Positions 44,146 through 53,625 are shown, numbered from the stretch's first letter. The stretch: DNA of 64,000 nucleotides from Enterovibrio norvegicus_B (GCF_002876705.1 NZ_MDAG01000012.1:92964-156963), one strand, 5' to 3'. The notes: generated by a model from the letters alone, not told the origin. Numbers and translations: made by a program.

Positions 44146-46239
44146 ATGCTAAACCAACAGCAAATGACGCAAAGATTCTCGACGTGGGGAATGGTATTTC
44201 TCACGTTTGTATTAGGCTGGTTTGCACCCGCTGCAATGGCGAGTGGTTTGTTGAAACCGACGAACAGCCAACACCAAGACCTCACTATTGAAACCCACCA
44301 CGTGGATGTCGTGATTGAAGACGGCTATGCGACAACATCCATCGAACAAATCTTCTATAACCCAAATAATGACATGCTTGAAGCGCGCTACTCGTTTCCT
44401 GTGCCGCAAGAAGCTGTCGTGGGTGAGTTTATTTACTGGATAAACGGCACGCCAGTGATTGCCGAATCGGTGGCGAAAGACAAAGCTAAAAAGATTTATG
44501 AAGAGCAAAAAGCGCAAGGCAATGCGACGGCATTGACTGAAAAAGACGGATACAAAACGTTTGAGATGCGCGTCTTCCCTGTTCAGCCTCAACAGCGTGT
44601 GAAGGTGAGATTGGTTTACCTGCAAGATGCGCTGATCGACCACGGTATTGGCAGGTATGTTTATCCCATGGAAGAGGGCGGCGTTGATGAAGCGCGCGAC
44701 AGTTTTTGGACGCGCAATGATGCAGTTGAGCAAGACTTCTCGTTTAACGTCACGCTGAAATCCGCGTATCCCTTTGATGGTGTGCGTTTACCGTCGCACC
44801 CTAACGCGACACTCACACAAGAAGCATCAGGCGAGCACACGATTTGGAAGGCGCAAGTGGCGAACCAAACGTCAGCCGCGATTGAAGAGGAAGGCGTGAC
44901 AGCATCCCCTTCTGCACCCGCGTACCGTTTGGACCAAGACATCGTGGTTTATTGGCGCCTACAAGATGGACTACCCGGTCGCTTGGACATGGTTGCGTAC
45001 CGTGACCCTGAAGAATCAAAGCGCGGTACAGTGAAACTTACCTTTACGCCAGGTGATGATTTGGGGCCGGTAATACAAGGGCGTGATTGGGTCTTCGTAT
45101 TAGACAAATCAGGGTCGATGTCGGGCAAGTACAACACCTTGGCGGAAGGGGTTCGACAGGGGCTGAACAAACTGCCACAGCAAGACCGTTTTCGTATTGT
45201 GATGTTTGATAGCGCAACGTATGACCTGACCAATGGCTTTATCTCTGCCAGCAAGACAAACGTTGAAAAAGCCCTGAGTGAAATTTCAGCCATGCAACCG
45301 AGCAACGGCACCAATCTTTATGAAGGTTTGGGCGCAGCGGTACGTAAGCTCGATGCCGATCGTCCAACGGGTATCGTGCTGGTGACGGATGGTGTGGCGA
45401 ATGTGGGTGTGACGGAGAAGCGTAAATTCTTCCAAATGATGGAGAAATACGATGTCCGTCTGTTTACCTTCATCATGGGGAACAGTGCGAATACACCGCT
45501 GTTGGTACCGATGACTAAGCTATCAAATGGCGTTGCAACGTCTGTCTCGAATGCAGATGACATGATGGGGCATTTACTCAACATCTCGAGCAAGTTAACG
45601 CACCAAGCGTATCGTGACATTCAATTGGATATCGACGGTGTGAAGGTGAAAGACCTGACGCCAGAAGCCATCAGTAGCTTGTACCGTGGTGAGCAACTGA
45701 CGGTGTTCGGCCATTACTTCAAAGCGGGAACGGCGGACGTGACCTTGAGCATGAAAGTGAATGGCGAGACGCGTCGATACACCACCAAGGTATCGCTGCC
45801 AGAGAAAACGCTGCGTAACCCAGAGCTTGAAAGAATGTGGGCATTCTCAGCGATTCGAGATTTAGAAGCGCAGATGGATTACCTAGAGCAGAAAGACGCA
45901 GACAAAGAACAAGCGATAGAAGACATCGCCGTAGAGTATGGTCTTCTAACGGATTACACCTCGTTGCTGGTGGTTGAAGAAAATGTGTTTCAACAGATTG
46001 GCGTTGATCGAAATAACCAAGCTCGCGTGCAGAAAGAACAGCAAGCACGACAAACACGCCAAGCTCAGAATGTACAACCAACACAAGCCGACACAAGTCA
46101 GCCAATGTTCACCCAACCTGCACCCACGCATTCGCGTAGTGGCGGTGGAAGCAGTGGTGGCAGCATGAACATCTTCTTGTTCGTTTTGTTTGGGTTGGCA
46201 GGTGTTAGCCGTTGGATGTTGCAAACGCGAAAGGCTTAA
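44146..46239 (+). CDS. VIT and von Willebrand factor A domain protein with C-terminal membrane anchor
   Basis: 697 residues. Signal peptide or anchor at residues about 15-33. VIT domain about 40-175 (VDVVIEDGYATTSIEQIFYNPN, ESVAKDKAKKIYEEQKAQG). vWA domain about 315-490 with the metal-ion site DKSGSMS, NGTN and VTDGVAN. The tail has a Gln/Thr-rich stretch and then SGGGSSGGS, a hydrophobic helix and WMLQTRKA, a GlyGly-CTERM/sortase-like sorting signal. It matches the family called marine proteobacterial sortase target protein, but no sortase gene is in the window. GGAGG precedes the ATG by 8 bases. Confidence 0.88.
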   Translation: MLNQQQMTQRFSTWGMVFLTFVLGWFAPAAMASGLLKPTNSQHQDLTIETHHVDVVIEDGYATTSIEQIFYNPNNDMLEARYSFPVPQEAVVGEFIYWINGTPVIAESVAKDKAKKIYEEQKAQGNATALTEKDGYKTFEMRVFPVQPQQRVKVRLVYLQDALIDHGIGRYVYPMEEGGVDEARDSFWTRNDAVEQDFSFNVTLKSAYPFDGVRLPSHPNATLTQEASGEHTIWKAQVANQTSAAIEEEGVTASPSAPAYRLDQDIVVYWRLQDGLPGRLDMVAYRDPEESKRGTVKLTFTPGDDLGPVIQGRDWVFVLDKSGSMSGKYNTLAEGVRQGLNKLPQQDRFRIVMFDSATYDLTNGFISASKTNVEKALSEISAMQPSNGTNLYEGLGAAVRKLDADRPTGIVLVTDGVANVGVTEKRKFFQMMEKYDVRLFTFIMGNSANTPLLVPMTKLSNGVATSVSNADDMMGHLLNISSKLTHQAYRDIQLDIDGVKVKDLTPEAISSLYRGEQLTVFGHYFKAGTADVTLSMKVNGETRRYTTKVSLPEKTLRNPELERMWAFSAIRDLEAQMDYLEQKDADKEQAIEDIAVEYGLLTDYTSLLVVEENVFQQIGVDRNNQARVQKEQQARQTRQAQNVQPTQADTSQPMFTQPAPTHSRSGGGSSGGSMNIFLFVLFGLAGVSRWMLQTRKA

Positions 46240-46293
46240 TGGCTTCTTTTATTGGCAGCAGTTATAGAAGTACCGGACAAATAACATGATAAG

Positions 46294-46321
46294 AAAAAGA
46301 CTGCCTCGGCAGTCTTTTTTT
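46294..46321. terminator. bidirectional Rho-independent terminator
   Basis: GACTGCC/GGCAGTC stem with A-run on the left and T-run on the right, between the converging vWA and SDR genes. Confidence 0.9.
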
Positions 46322-46348
46322 GCGTGTGTGAGATATGAAATGCAGAGG

Positions 46349-47089
46349 CTATGTCAGGCTCAGACCACCATCCATCACTAAGGTATGACCGACGATGTAA
46401 TTCGCTTGCTCGGAGCTAAGCCAAGCGATGGCATTAGCAATTTCTTCTACCGTCGCGAATCGCCCATTGGGTACTTGGCTTGCCACCGTGTTTTTTAATT
46501 CGTCGCCCATTTCAGCTTGTGCTTGCTCCCAACGAGGCGTCCATGTCACACCCGGCGCAACGGCATTGACTCGAATACCTTTACGAATGGCTTCTACCGC
46601 AATTGAACGGGTGAGCCCTTCAATGCCATGCTTGGCTGCAGAAAACATCGCGGCGTTTGGTGTAGGCCTTATCCCATTGACCGAACTGATGTTGACGATG
46701 GAGCCGCCGTTTACAACGAGGTTCAATTCGTATTTCAGGCAGAGTGCATGGATCCAAAAGTCGCCGATGAGGGTGTTGTAAAGGGCGTCGATAGGCACAT
46801 CGGCGTAATCGCCGCGCGATTCTAACGGGGGTGATGCATTGTTGACCACAATGTCGAGATGCCCATAGTTTTCTCGGATATACCCGAAATAGCGGTCTAC
46901 CTGATGAACATCTTTCAAATCGACAGGGAGATAATCGACGGCAGACAGTTCAGGGTGAGTAGCCAGTACTTTGTTCCATGTATCTTCATTCCTTGAACAA
47001 GTCAGTACTTTGAAACCTGAACGATGGTAATGCGTCACTGTTTGAAGGCCGATACCACTGCTGCCTCCGGTCACAAGAACAATTTTCAT
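46349..47089 (-). CDS. short-chain dehydrogenase/reductase with Phe in place of the catalytic Tyr
   Basis: 246 residues. Classical SDR fold: VTGGSSGIG (7-14) for the cofactor, NNAS (83-86), S136, K153, and a C-terminal GHTLVMDGG. The canonical YxxxK is FSAAK, with F149 where the catalytic Tyr should be (codon TTT). The protein may be inactive as a reductase, use another residue, or have a regulatory role. The substrate cannot be assigned. It lies 27 bases after the membrane-protein gene on the same strand. Confidence 0.88.
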   Translation of the reverse strand: MKIVLVTGGSSGIGLQTVTHYHRSGFKVLTCSRNEDTWNKVLATHPELSAVDYLPVDLKDVHQVDRYFGYIRENYGHLDIVVNNASPPLESRGDYADVPIDALYNTLIGDFWIHALCLKYELNLVVNGGSIVNISSVNGIRPTPNAAMFSAAKHGIEGLTRSIAVEAIRKGIRVNAVAPGVTWTPRWEQAQAEMGDELKNTVASQVPNGRFATVEEIANAIAWLSSEQANYIVGHTLVMDGGLSLT

Positions 47090-47116
47090 TATCTCTCCGG
47101 GGTCGTTTGGGACGAA

Positions 47117-47806
47117 CTACCGATGCGAGAAAATGTCATCCAACATCAGCTTTTTTGTTCCACGTAATTGTCGTTGGCTTTCTTTTCCATTGTGAAATTG
47201 CTGTTCTGCAAGCCTCACCAAAATATCGAAGAAGTAGGGTGTGCTACCTCTCTGATTATTCATGGTTTTAAGCATAGCATCGCAAAAAATCTCTGGGTCG
47301 CTGTCAATCAGGTTTGATGCGATTTTGCCAAGCTGTTGGCAACTATAAACAGTACGCTCTCTGTCTATTTCATGCGCATCATTGATGCAGGTCGCCCATT
47401 CGTCGTTACGCAAGGTATCCCATATGATGTTCGAGGCGTTCAGTCTTGCTTCAAACGGCGTATTTGCAAGCGTCCGCAAAAAATAGCGATGTTTGGATTT
47501 GCGAACCCATTGTCTGACGCGTTCCGATGAAATGATTGCCTTGGTGAGGAGAGGCAAAGAGCACAAATATAAAAAGAAGGTGATGGCGAGCGTAGCAACA
47601 AAAAAGATATCGTCCGTCAGATCAAAGAGGTAACACGAAAGGGTGGTGACGGAAGCGAAAAAGATAAAGGCAAATGAAATGCCGATGCGGGCATACCATT
47701 TCACTGAATTGAGGAAATTTGGCGTTTTTTTGCTTAACGTTTCAAGGGAAATACCTGCGTATGTGATTTTTGGGTATTCCGGAATAAGAAAATGCTCTTG
47801 GTGCAT
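47117..47806 (-). CDS. hypothetical membrane protein with two transmembrane helices
   Basis: 229 residues from the ATG at 47806 (a TTG four codons earlier is possible). I do not recognise the family. Two hydrophobic helices lie at about residues 41-61 and 66-92, forming a hairpin; the C-terminal 130 residues are cytoplasm-like, helical and charged. It is probably co-transcribed with the SDR gene at 46349, 27 bases downstream. No functional evidence. Confidence 0.68.
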   Translation of the reverse strand: MHQEHFLIPEYPKITYAGISLETLSKKTPNFLNSVKWYARIGISFAFIFFASVTTLSCYLFDLTDDIFFVATLAITFFLYLCSLPLLTKAIISSERVRQWVRKSKHRYFLRTLANTPFEARLNASNIIWDTLRNDEWATCINDAHEIDRERTVYSCQQLGKIASNLIDSDPEIFCDAMLKTMNNQRGSTPYFFDILVRLAEQQFHNGKESQRQLRGTKKLMLDDIFSHR

Positions 47807-47958
47807 GCCTGAAACCAATAGAAAAGTATGTAGACACTAAGATACGCTGTTCATAGGAAAATTCGCGGTCATGGCTCAAAAAGTAGGCAAATAACGTCAT
47901 GATTTTCATGCTAAATACCGCACGCCATAGTGTATTAATTGTGGTGATACACACGCTT

Positions 47959-48609
47959 TTACTGGTTTTCTTGTTGGTTTATCCAGTCATGCTCAATGGC
48001 ATATTTCACTAACCCGGCAGTAGATGTTACGCCCAACTTCTTTTTCACCCGAAGACGGTGGGTTTCGACAGTGCGAACACTGATGTCCAGTTCTCTGGCT
48101 ATGGTTTTGTTGCATGCGCCATTCGCGATAAGAATGAGCACATCTTTTTCCCTTGGTGTTGGTTGAGAGTCATCGTGCTCTTTGTTCTCGAGCTCATTCA
48201 TGCCTTCGAGCAAGGTTTCTGATACGCCAGCGCTAAAATAAGATCCGCCACCCGCGATAATATCGAGGGCTTGCACCAACTCTTGTGAGGAAACATCTTT
48301 CAAAACATAGCCTTTGGCACCACCGCGCATGGCCGCCATGATGTACTCTTTGTTACTGTGCATGCTTAAGATCACCACTTTTACCTCAGGGGCAGCCTCT
48401 CGAAGTGTATTTAATACTTCTAACCCTGTTTTCTTTGGCATGGAAATGTCGGTGAGCAAAATGTCTGGTCTGAGCGCCAAGGTTTTTTCAATCGCACATT
48501 CGCCGTCACTGGCGGTTCCAACAATCGAAAACTGTGGTTGGCGAGACAGGCGGTCTTTTAGCCCGTCTTGCAATAGGACGTGATCGTCCGCGAGCAACAA
48601 TGTGGTCAT
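47959..48609 (-). CDS. NarL/LuxR-family response regulator
   Basis: 216 residues. Receiver domain about 1-120 with phosphorylation site D54 (DILLTDISMPK), acidic D8/D9 and K104-type Lys in KGYVLKD. LuxR-type HTH about 150-210 (TPREKDVLILIANGACNKTIARELDISVRTVETHRLRVKKKLG). AAGGAGA lies 7 bases before the ATG at 48609; 8 earlier codons are discarded. It is encoded 76 bases after the histidine kinase and probably controls the divergent TRAP transporter. Confidence 0.94.
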   Translation of the reverse strand: MTTLLLADDHVLLQDGLKDRLSRQPQFSIVGTASDGECAIEKTLALRPDILLTDISMPKKTGLEVLNTLREAAPEVKVVILSMHSNKEYIMAAMRGGAKGYVLKDVSSQELVQALDIIAGGGSYFSAGVSETLLEGMNELENKEHDDSQPTPREKDVLILIANGACNKTIARELDISVRTVETHRLRVKKKLGVTSTAGLVKYAIEHDWINQQENQ

Positions 48610-48685
48610 GGTATTTCTCCTTTCGAATGTCATTGCACACCAAAATCAGAGGTTTTTAGCATCTAAAATCAAACGTCTCTGGCAT

Positions 48686-50062
48686 TTACTTGGTTGGCAA
48701 AATTGCGCGGACTTCCGTGCCCTGCTGTAACAAACTATTGATGACGAAGTGTCCATCGAGGTTTTCGATTCGTTCACGCATGTTCTTTAGCCCCATTGAT
48801 TGTGCATTAACGCGAAGCCTATGTTCTTCGAAGCCGATGCCGTCATCTGCGATGGTAAGCACAATTTCGCCTTCTTCTTCCTGCAAAATGATATCAACCG
48901 CTTTGGCTTGCGAGTGCTTCTCAGCGTTATGCAGCGCTTCTTGCGCGACGCGATAAAGGGTGATTTCTGCGGCTTTGGATACGTGGGACATGCTTAAGTG
49001 GTGCTCGAAAATCACTGTCATGCCGGAACGCGTGGTGACTTCTTTGGCCAAATCTTCAAGGGCGGGAAGCAACCCAAGATCATCCAGTAGCGTAGGGCGT
49101 AAATCTTTCGATATTCGGCGAAGCTCAGTGACGGCCTCATTTAAACTGGCTTGGCCTAAACCAAGGTGTTCGCTAATTTCTTCACGGTTCTTTGCCTCTT
49201 TTAGACTGTCTAGGCGGTACTTTACTGAGACCAAAATCTGATTGATGCCATCATGCAGCTCACGCGCAACCCGCGTACGCTCTTCTTCTTGTGAATCGAT
49301 TAACTGGCGATTGAGCGCCTGTAACTTGTTATCGGCGAGTTCCTGCGCATTGACGTGAATAGTGGCGGCAAGGCTGGCCATGATGCCAATGGTGATAACG
49401 AGAGTAATGCCTAAGCCGATAAAGGTTTTACTGATGATTTCGTCGATTTTGTTGTGAAGCGACATGACTTGGGTATCAATGTCATCGATATACACGCCAG
49501 TGCCGACCATCCAACCCCATTTTTCTAATCCAATGGCATAACTCAGCTTCTTCACCGGCTCTTTTCGTGAGGGCTTGTGCCAGTAGTATTCAACAAAGCC
49601 GCCGCCTTGTTGTGCTGCTGTGATTAACCCTTGGAGAAGCTTAAAGCCGTGTGTGTCTTCAACATCCCAAATGTTTTGACCCACCATTTCTGGTTGATAG
49701 GGGAGAACAAGATTGGTGCCGTCATAGGTATAGGCGAAGAAGTATCCGTCTTCGCCGTATGTGAGTTTGTTGAGCACGTCGATGACAGCTTGTTTGGCGT
49801 TTTCATCATGGGGAGAGGCTGCATTGTAGATAGGAGAGACGGATGCGCGCGCGAGCTCGACGTATTTCAGAAGCTCTTGTTTTTTGGAAGCAAGGGTCTC
49901 GGTACGAATGAGGTCAGCTTGGTTGGTGGACAGGGATTCAGATTGCACGGTAACCAGCCCGATGATCAACGCGAACATCAGCAATAAAGGCACCATGGCG
50001 AGCACCAGTATTTTGGCGCGTAGTCGTGTATTTATGCCGGAAAGGTTGCTCAAAATATTCAT
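48686..50062 (-). CDS. cache-domain sensor histidine kinase (NarX/DegS type)
   Basis: 458 residues. TM1 about 20-42, periplasmic single-cache domain about 45-195 (YFFAYTYDGTNLVLP, KLSYAIGLEKWGWMVGTGVYIDD, the sCache_2 end motif), TM2 about 212-235. HisKA_3 follows with H270 in ARELHDGINQIL and a HATPase domain (AQEALHNAEKHSQA, IADDGIGF, GLKNMRERI). It autophosphorylates and transfers to the response regulator next door. Cache_2 sensors often bind small organic acids, fitting the divergent TRAP carboxylate transporter. The start is ATG 50062 behind AAGAGAA. Confidence 0.94.
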   Translation of the reverse strand: MNILSNLSGINTRLRAKILVLAMVPLLLMFALIIGLVTVQSESLSTNQADLIRTETLASKKQELLKYVELARASVSPIYNAASPHDENAKQAVIDVLNKLTYGEDGYFFAYTYDGTNLVLPYQPEMVGQNIWDVEDTHGFKLLQGLITAAQQGGGFVEYYWHKPSRKEPVKKLSYAIGLEKWGWMVGTGVYIDDIDTQVMSLHNKIDEIISKTFIGLGITLVITIGIMASLAATIHVNAQELADNKLQALNRQLIDSQEEERTRVARELHDGINQILVSVKYRLDSLKEAKNREEISEHLGLGQASLNEAVTELRRISKDLRPTLLDDLGLLPALEDLAKEVTTRSGMTVIFEHHLSMSHVSKAAEITLYRVAQEALHNAEKHSQAKAVDIILQEEEGEIVLTIADDGIGFEEHRLRVNAQSMGLKNMRERIENLDGHFVINSLLQQGTEVRAILPTK

Positions 50063-50420
50063 ACGTTTCTCTTTTGTCGCCTTTCTCTTTCTCACACCAT
50101 CGCTATGTTTTTCGTCACACTTTGCGCCGGGATTTACGTCCGTAGTTTGCGTATTCGGTCAAGCATTCTCAGTAACCCCCAATGAGCAACACAATAAACA
50201 TTCAATGAGATAAGTAACGCGCCTACGTAGTTTTACGGAAATGATGTACGTAAAGCGTGCGAGATGGCGTCCGTTATCTACCTGATTTTCATCTCTGAGG
50301 TGCACGTATAGGCTGGACGATAACAAATATTTAACAGGTTCAGTGTGCTCTAAACCTCAACCCCTAAGTCGGTAACACCATACATTCAAAACAGTGATAC
50401 CGCGCACCAAGGAGTGGACA
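50063..50420. other. divergent intergenic region, histidine kinase / TRAP transporter
   Basis: 358 bases. It contains the palindrome CTACGTAG (50223-50230) and an inverted repeat TTTACG (50232-50237) / CGTAAA (50249-50254) with 11-base spacing, a plausible binding site for the NarL-type regulator. No gene seen. Confidence 0.5.
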
Positions 50421-51473
50421 ATGAAACGGCCGATTTCTACAACGCTAAAAGTACTCACCGTCGCTACTGCGTGTTTTTCTGGCGCAGCCCTCGCAGACAA
50501 AGTGTTACTTAAAACCCCCATTGCATTTGGTACTCACCTTCCCGCTTTAGGTACCCCGATTAAGTGGGTATCAGAACGCATTACACCGGTATCCGGTAAC
50601 ACCATCAAAATGAAAGTCTATGAACCAGGCAAATTGGTGGCGCCGCTTGAAATTTTGGATGCAGTCTCGAGCGGTAAAGTGAATTCTGGCTATGCGACGG
50701 CGGGGTATTGGCAAGGAAAAATGCCAGCAGCTGCACTTTTCTCCGCAGTGCCATTTGGCCCTGAAGCGCCGGAATACATGGCGTGGCTTTTCTACGGTAA
50801 CGGCTTAGATCTTTACCAGGGAATGTATGACCAAGCGGGCTATAACGTAAAAGTATTGCCGTGCGCCATCATCTCGCCTGAAACGTCAGGTTGGTTTAAA
50901 AAGCCAATCGAAAAACCGGAAGATCTGAAAGGGATCACCATGCGTTTCTTCGGGCTCGGTGGTCAGGTGATGGAAAAGCTGGGTGTGGGTACCGTTCAAC
51001 TTCCGGGCGGTGAAATCTTTGGTGCGCTTGAGAAAGGGGCGATTGATGCCACTGAGTTTTCTCAACCTGCGATTGACCAGCGCCTTGGTTTTCACAAAAT
51101 CGTGAAATATAACTACTTCCCAGGTTGGCACCAGCAAGCCACTGTTTTTGAGCTTTTGATCAACAAAGACACATGGAACAAAATGGATGGCAACCAACAA
51201 GCTGCAGTAGAGACCCTGTGCTTGGCGTCGATGACTAACTCGATTGCGGAAGGCGAAGCGATGCAGTTTGAAGCGATGCAAAAAGCGCAAGAGCAGGGCG
51301 TCGAACTGCGTTACTGGAACGACAATATGCTGAACCTGTTTGAAACTACATGGTTAGATGTAGTGGACGAGCAAAAACAAGATCCGTACTTCAAAAAAGT
51401 GTGGGATGACATGTCAACGTTCCGTGCTAACTACCAAGTCTGGGAATCAAAAGGGTTTCTACCTCGACAATAA
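50421..51473 (+). CDS. dctP: TRAP transporter solute-binding protein (DctP/TakP-like)
   Basis: 350 residues, with a Sec signal peptide ending at about residue 24 (GAALA). DctP family: captures an organic acid in the periplasm and delivers it to DctQM. Seen: VYEPGKLVAPLEILDAVSSGKVNSGY, GITMRFFGLGGQVMEKLGV (the Arg that binds the carboxylate), GEIFGALEKGAIDATEFSQP and FPGWHQQATVFELLIN. The last segment resembles keto-acid-binding TakP proteins, so a 2-oxo acid is a reasonable guess. AAGGAG precedes the ATG at 50421; 9 earlier codons are rejected. Confidence 0.92.
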   Translation: MKRPISTTLKVLTVATACFSGAALADKVLLKTPIAFGTHLPALGTPIKWVSERITPVSGNTIKMKVYEPGKLVAPLEILDAVSSGKVNSGYATAGYWQGKMPAAALFSAVPFGPEAPEYMAWLFYGNGLDLYQGMYDQAGYNVKVLPCAIISPETSGWFKKPIEKPEDLKGITMRFFGLGGQVMEKLGVGTVQLPGGEIFGALEKGAIDATEFSQPAIDQRLGFHKIVKYNYFPGWHQQATVFELLINKDTWNKMDGNQQAAVETLCLASMTNSIAEGEAMQFEAMQKAQEQGVELRYWNDNMLNLFETTWLDVVDEQKQDPYFKKVWDDMSTFRANYQVWESKGFLPRQ

Positions 51474-51485
51474 TCTCTCGAGTTT

Positions 51486-51510
51486 GGGCAGCATTCGTTG
51501 CCCCTTTTTT
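51486..51510 (+). terminator. weak terminator between dctP and dctQ
   Basis: GGGCA/TGCCC short stem followed by six T. It probably causes partial termination so that the binding protein is made in excess over the membrane subunits. Confidence 0.65.
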
Positions 51511-51549
51511 ATCTCATTACATTGATATTTAAGGAACAGGGAACGAATT

Positions 51550-52116
51550 ATGGCCCAGCCTTCCTATTCGCCTTCTGCCTCCCCGCTTGCTGACAGCATC
51601 GAGCATGTTGTGCGATCCCTCGGGCGTTTTTTTGCGTGGAGTTATCTCATTCTTATTGTCGTGATCATCACGCAGGTTGTATTGCGAAAAGTGTTCAGCA
51701 ATGGGCAGATAGCATTAGAAGAACTGCAATGGCATTTGTATGCGGTTGGGGTGCTCTTTGGTCTGTCATACGCGGAAATCACGGGTACGCATGTGCGCGT
51801 CGATATTTTCTATCACCGATTTTCTGAGCGGGCCAAAGCGTGGGTAGAAATCATCACTGTCGCCTTCTTTGTTTGGCCATTTATGTACGTCATTTTTATC
51901 CATTCACTCGATTTTGTGTATGAAGCATGGCGAGTGGATGAGCGTTCGAACGCGCCGTCGGGTCTGCCATGGCGATGGGTTATCAAATCCGCCATCCCTT
52001 TTAGCGCGGCACTGTTAGCGTTTGCGAGCTTAGCCAGAGTGTTGAGAGCCATCGCATTGTTACGGGGTAATGGTGCGTCAGTGTCAACGAAGGGAGGTTC
52101 GCATGGAAGCGAATGA
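51550..52116 (+). CDS. dctQ: TRAP transporter small permease subunit
   Basis: 188 residues, four membrane helices (about 28-48, 62-80, 100-125, 150-172). DctQ family: LEELQWHLYAVGVLFGLSYAEITGTHVRVDIFY is the family signature. It forms the membrane complex with DctM. The ATG follows AAGGAACAGGG. It overlaps the start of dctM by 14 bases, implying translational coupling. Confidence 0.93.
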   Translation: MAQPSYSPSASPLADSIEHVVRSLGRFFAWSYLILIVVIITQVVLRKVFSNGQIALEELQWHLYAVGVLFGLSYAEITGTHVRVDIFYHRFSERAKAWVEIITVAFFVWPFMYVIFIHSLDFVYEAWRVDERSNAPSGLPWRWVIKSAIPFSAALLAFASLARVLRAIALLRGNGASVSTKGGSHGSE

Positions 52117-53488
52117 AATTCTGATTCTTGCCATGTTTGGCAGTTTTATTCTTCTCCTGTTTATTGGCATTCCCGTTGCGTGGGTATTGGGCGGCGTGGG
52201 TGTGGCGTTTGCCATTATTGGTTATTACAGCGATATCTATTTTGATACGTGGACAGGGCTAGATTTCACCACGCTTGGTTTGGTGGTTAACCGTCTATTT
52301 AAGATCATGGACAACTGGATATTGGTGGCACTTCCCATGTTTATATTTATGGGGAACATGTTGGATAAATCTGGCGTTGCCGATCGTCTAATGCATGCCA
52401 TGCAAGCCTTATTCGGGCGTGTACATGGTGGGTTGGCGATCACCGTCATGGCCATAGGGATCATTTTGGCAGCGTCGACAGGCATCATTGGGGCATCTGT
52501 TGTATTGCTCGCGACCATGTCTTTACCTGCCATGATGAAACAGGGTTATCACCTTCCATTGGCACTTGGCACCATCGCGTCGGCGGGGACGTTGGGTATA
52601 TTGCTACCGCCTTCGATCATGCTCGTCATTATGGCGGATCAGCTCGCGTTGTCTGTGGGTGATCTCTTTATGGGAGCCATGGTGCCAGGCTTGATGCTGG
52701 GTGCCATTTACATTATCTACCTGCTGATAGTGGGGTTGGTTAAGCCGCAATCTATTCCATTGCCTGATGATGCAAAACCCGTGGATTGGGGGGTGATCAA
52801 AGATGTTGCGAAAGCCATTGTACCGACATTCGCACTTATCTTTGCGGTGTTAGGCTCAATTTTTGCCGGTATAGCCACGCCGACCGAAGCGTCGGGAGTG
52901 GGGGCATTTGGTGCTATTTTACTGGCGGTTTTTTATCAGCGTTTTTCGTTGTCAGTGTTGCGAGAAGTGCTCATCGATAGCTACAAAACCACCGCATACA
53001 TCTTTGCCATCTTCATTGGCGCGACCTGCTTTGCGTTAGTGCTGCGAGAGCTAGGCGGCGATGAGTTCATCGAACAAGCCTTCGAAGCGCTACCCTTTGG
53101 CCCGTATGGGGTGGTGGCGTTTATCTTGCTGGTGATTTTCCTGCTGGGCTTCTTCCTTGACTGGATTGAAATCACCTTGATTGTGCTGCCGTTACTTGCC
53201 CCCGTGGTGCTGGGCTTAGACTTGGACATTGGCACCTATCCTGGATTGGATAATGCGGAGCTTGTGTGGTTTGTGATGCTGGTGGCGATGGCGCTTCAAA
53301 CGAGTTTCTTAACCCCGCCTGTGGGTTTTGCGTTGTTCTATTTGAAAGGAGTATGTCCACCAGAAGTCAGGCTCATAGATATCTATAAAGGCGTGTTGCC
53401 GTTCATCATTCTTCAGTTGATTGCGTTAGTGGTTTTGGTCTTCTGGCCGAATTTAATCTTGTGGCTACCGTCTGTGGCGTATGGCTAG
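52103..53488 (+). CDS. dctM: TRAP transporter large permease subunit
   Basis: 461 residues, about 12 membrane helices. DctM family: Na+-coupled transport channel. Seen: IPVAWVLGGVGVAFAI near the start, MFIFMGNMLDKSGVADRLMHAMQALFGRVHGGLAITVMAIGIILAASTGIIGAS (conserved core, here quoted by function; positions about 80-135), LPPSIMLVIMAD and ATPTEASGVGAFGA. The start is ATG 52103 behind AGGGAGG, inside the end of dctQ. Confidence 0.94.
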   Translation: MEANEILILAMFGSFILLLFIGIPVAWVLGGVGVAFAIIGYYSDIYFDTWTGLDFTTLGLVVNRLFKIMDNWILVALPMFIFMGNMLDKSGVADRLMHAMQALFGRVHGGLAITVMAIGIILAASTGIIGASVVLLATMSLPAMMKQGYHLPLALGTIASAGTLGILLPPSIMLVIMADQLALSVGDLFMGAMVPGLMLGAIYIIYLLIVGLVKPQSIPLPDDAKPVDWGVIKDVAKAIVPTFALIFAVLGSIFAGIATPTEASGVGAFGAILLAVFYQRFSLSVLREVLIDSYKTTAYIFAIFIGATCFALVLRELGGDEFIEQAFEALPFGPYGVVAFILLVIFLLGFFLDWIEITLIVLPLLAPVVLGLDLDIGTYPGLDNAELVWFVMLVAMALQTSFLTPPVGFALFYLKGVCPPEVRLIDIYKGVLPFIILQLIALVVLVFWPNLILWLPSVAYG

Positions 53489-53527
53489 AACCTGTTGACC
53501 TTTGATGATGGTGAAATTTGAAGAAAG

Positions 53528-53553
53528 AAAAAGCCGACAATTGTCGGCTTTTT
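53528..53553. terminator. bidirectional Rho-independent terminator
   Basis: Near-perfect palindrome AAAAAGCCGAC-AATT-GTCGGCTTTTT between the converging dctM and Lon-like protease genes. Confidence 0.93.
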
Positions 53554-53625
53554 AGTGTTTGCGATAAACCGTATTAGGCGTTCACTCACTCAATCTTGTG
53601 TTGATTTTTAACTCGTTGTTTTTTG

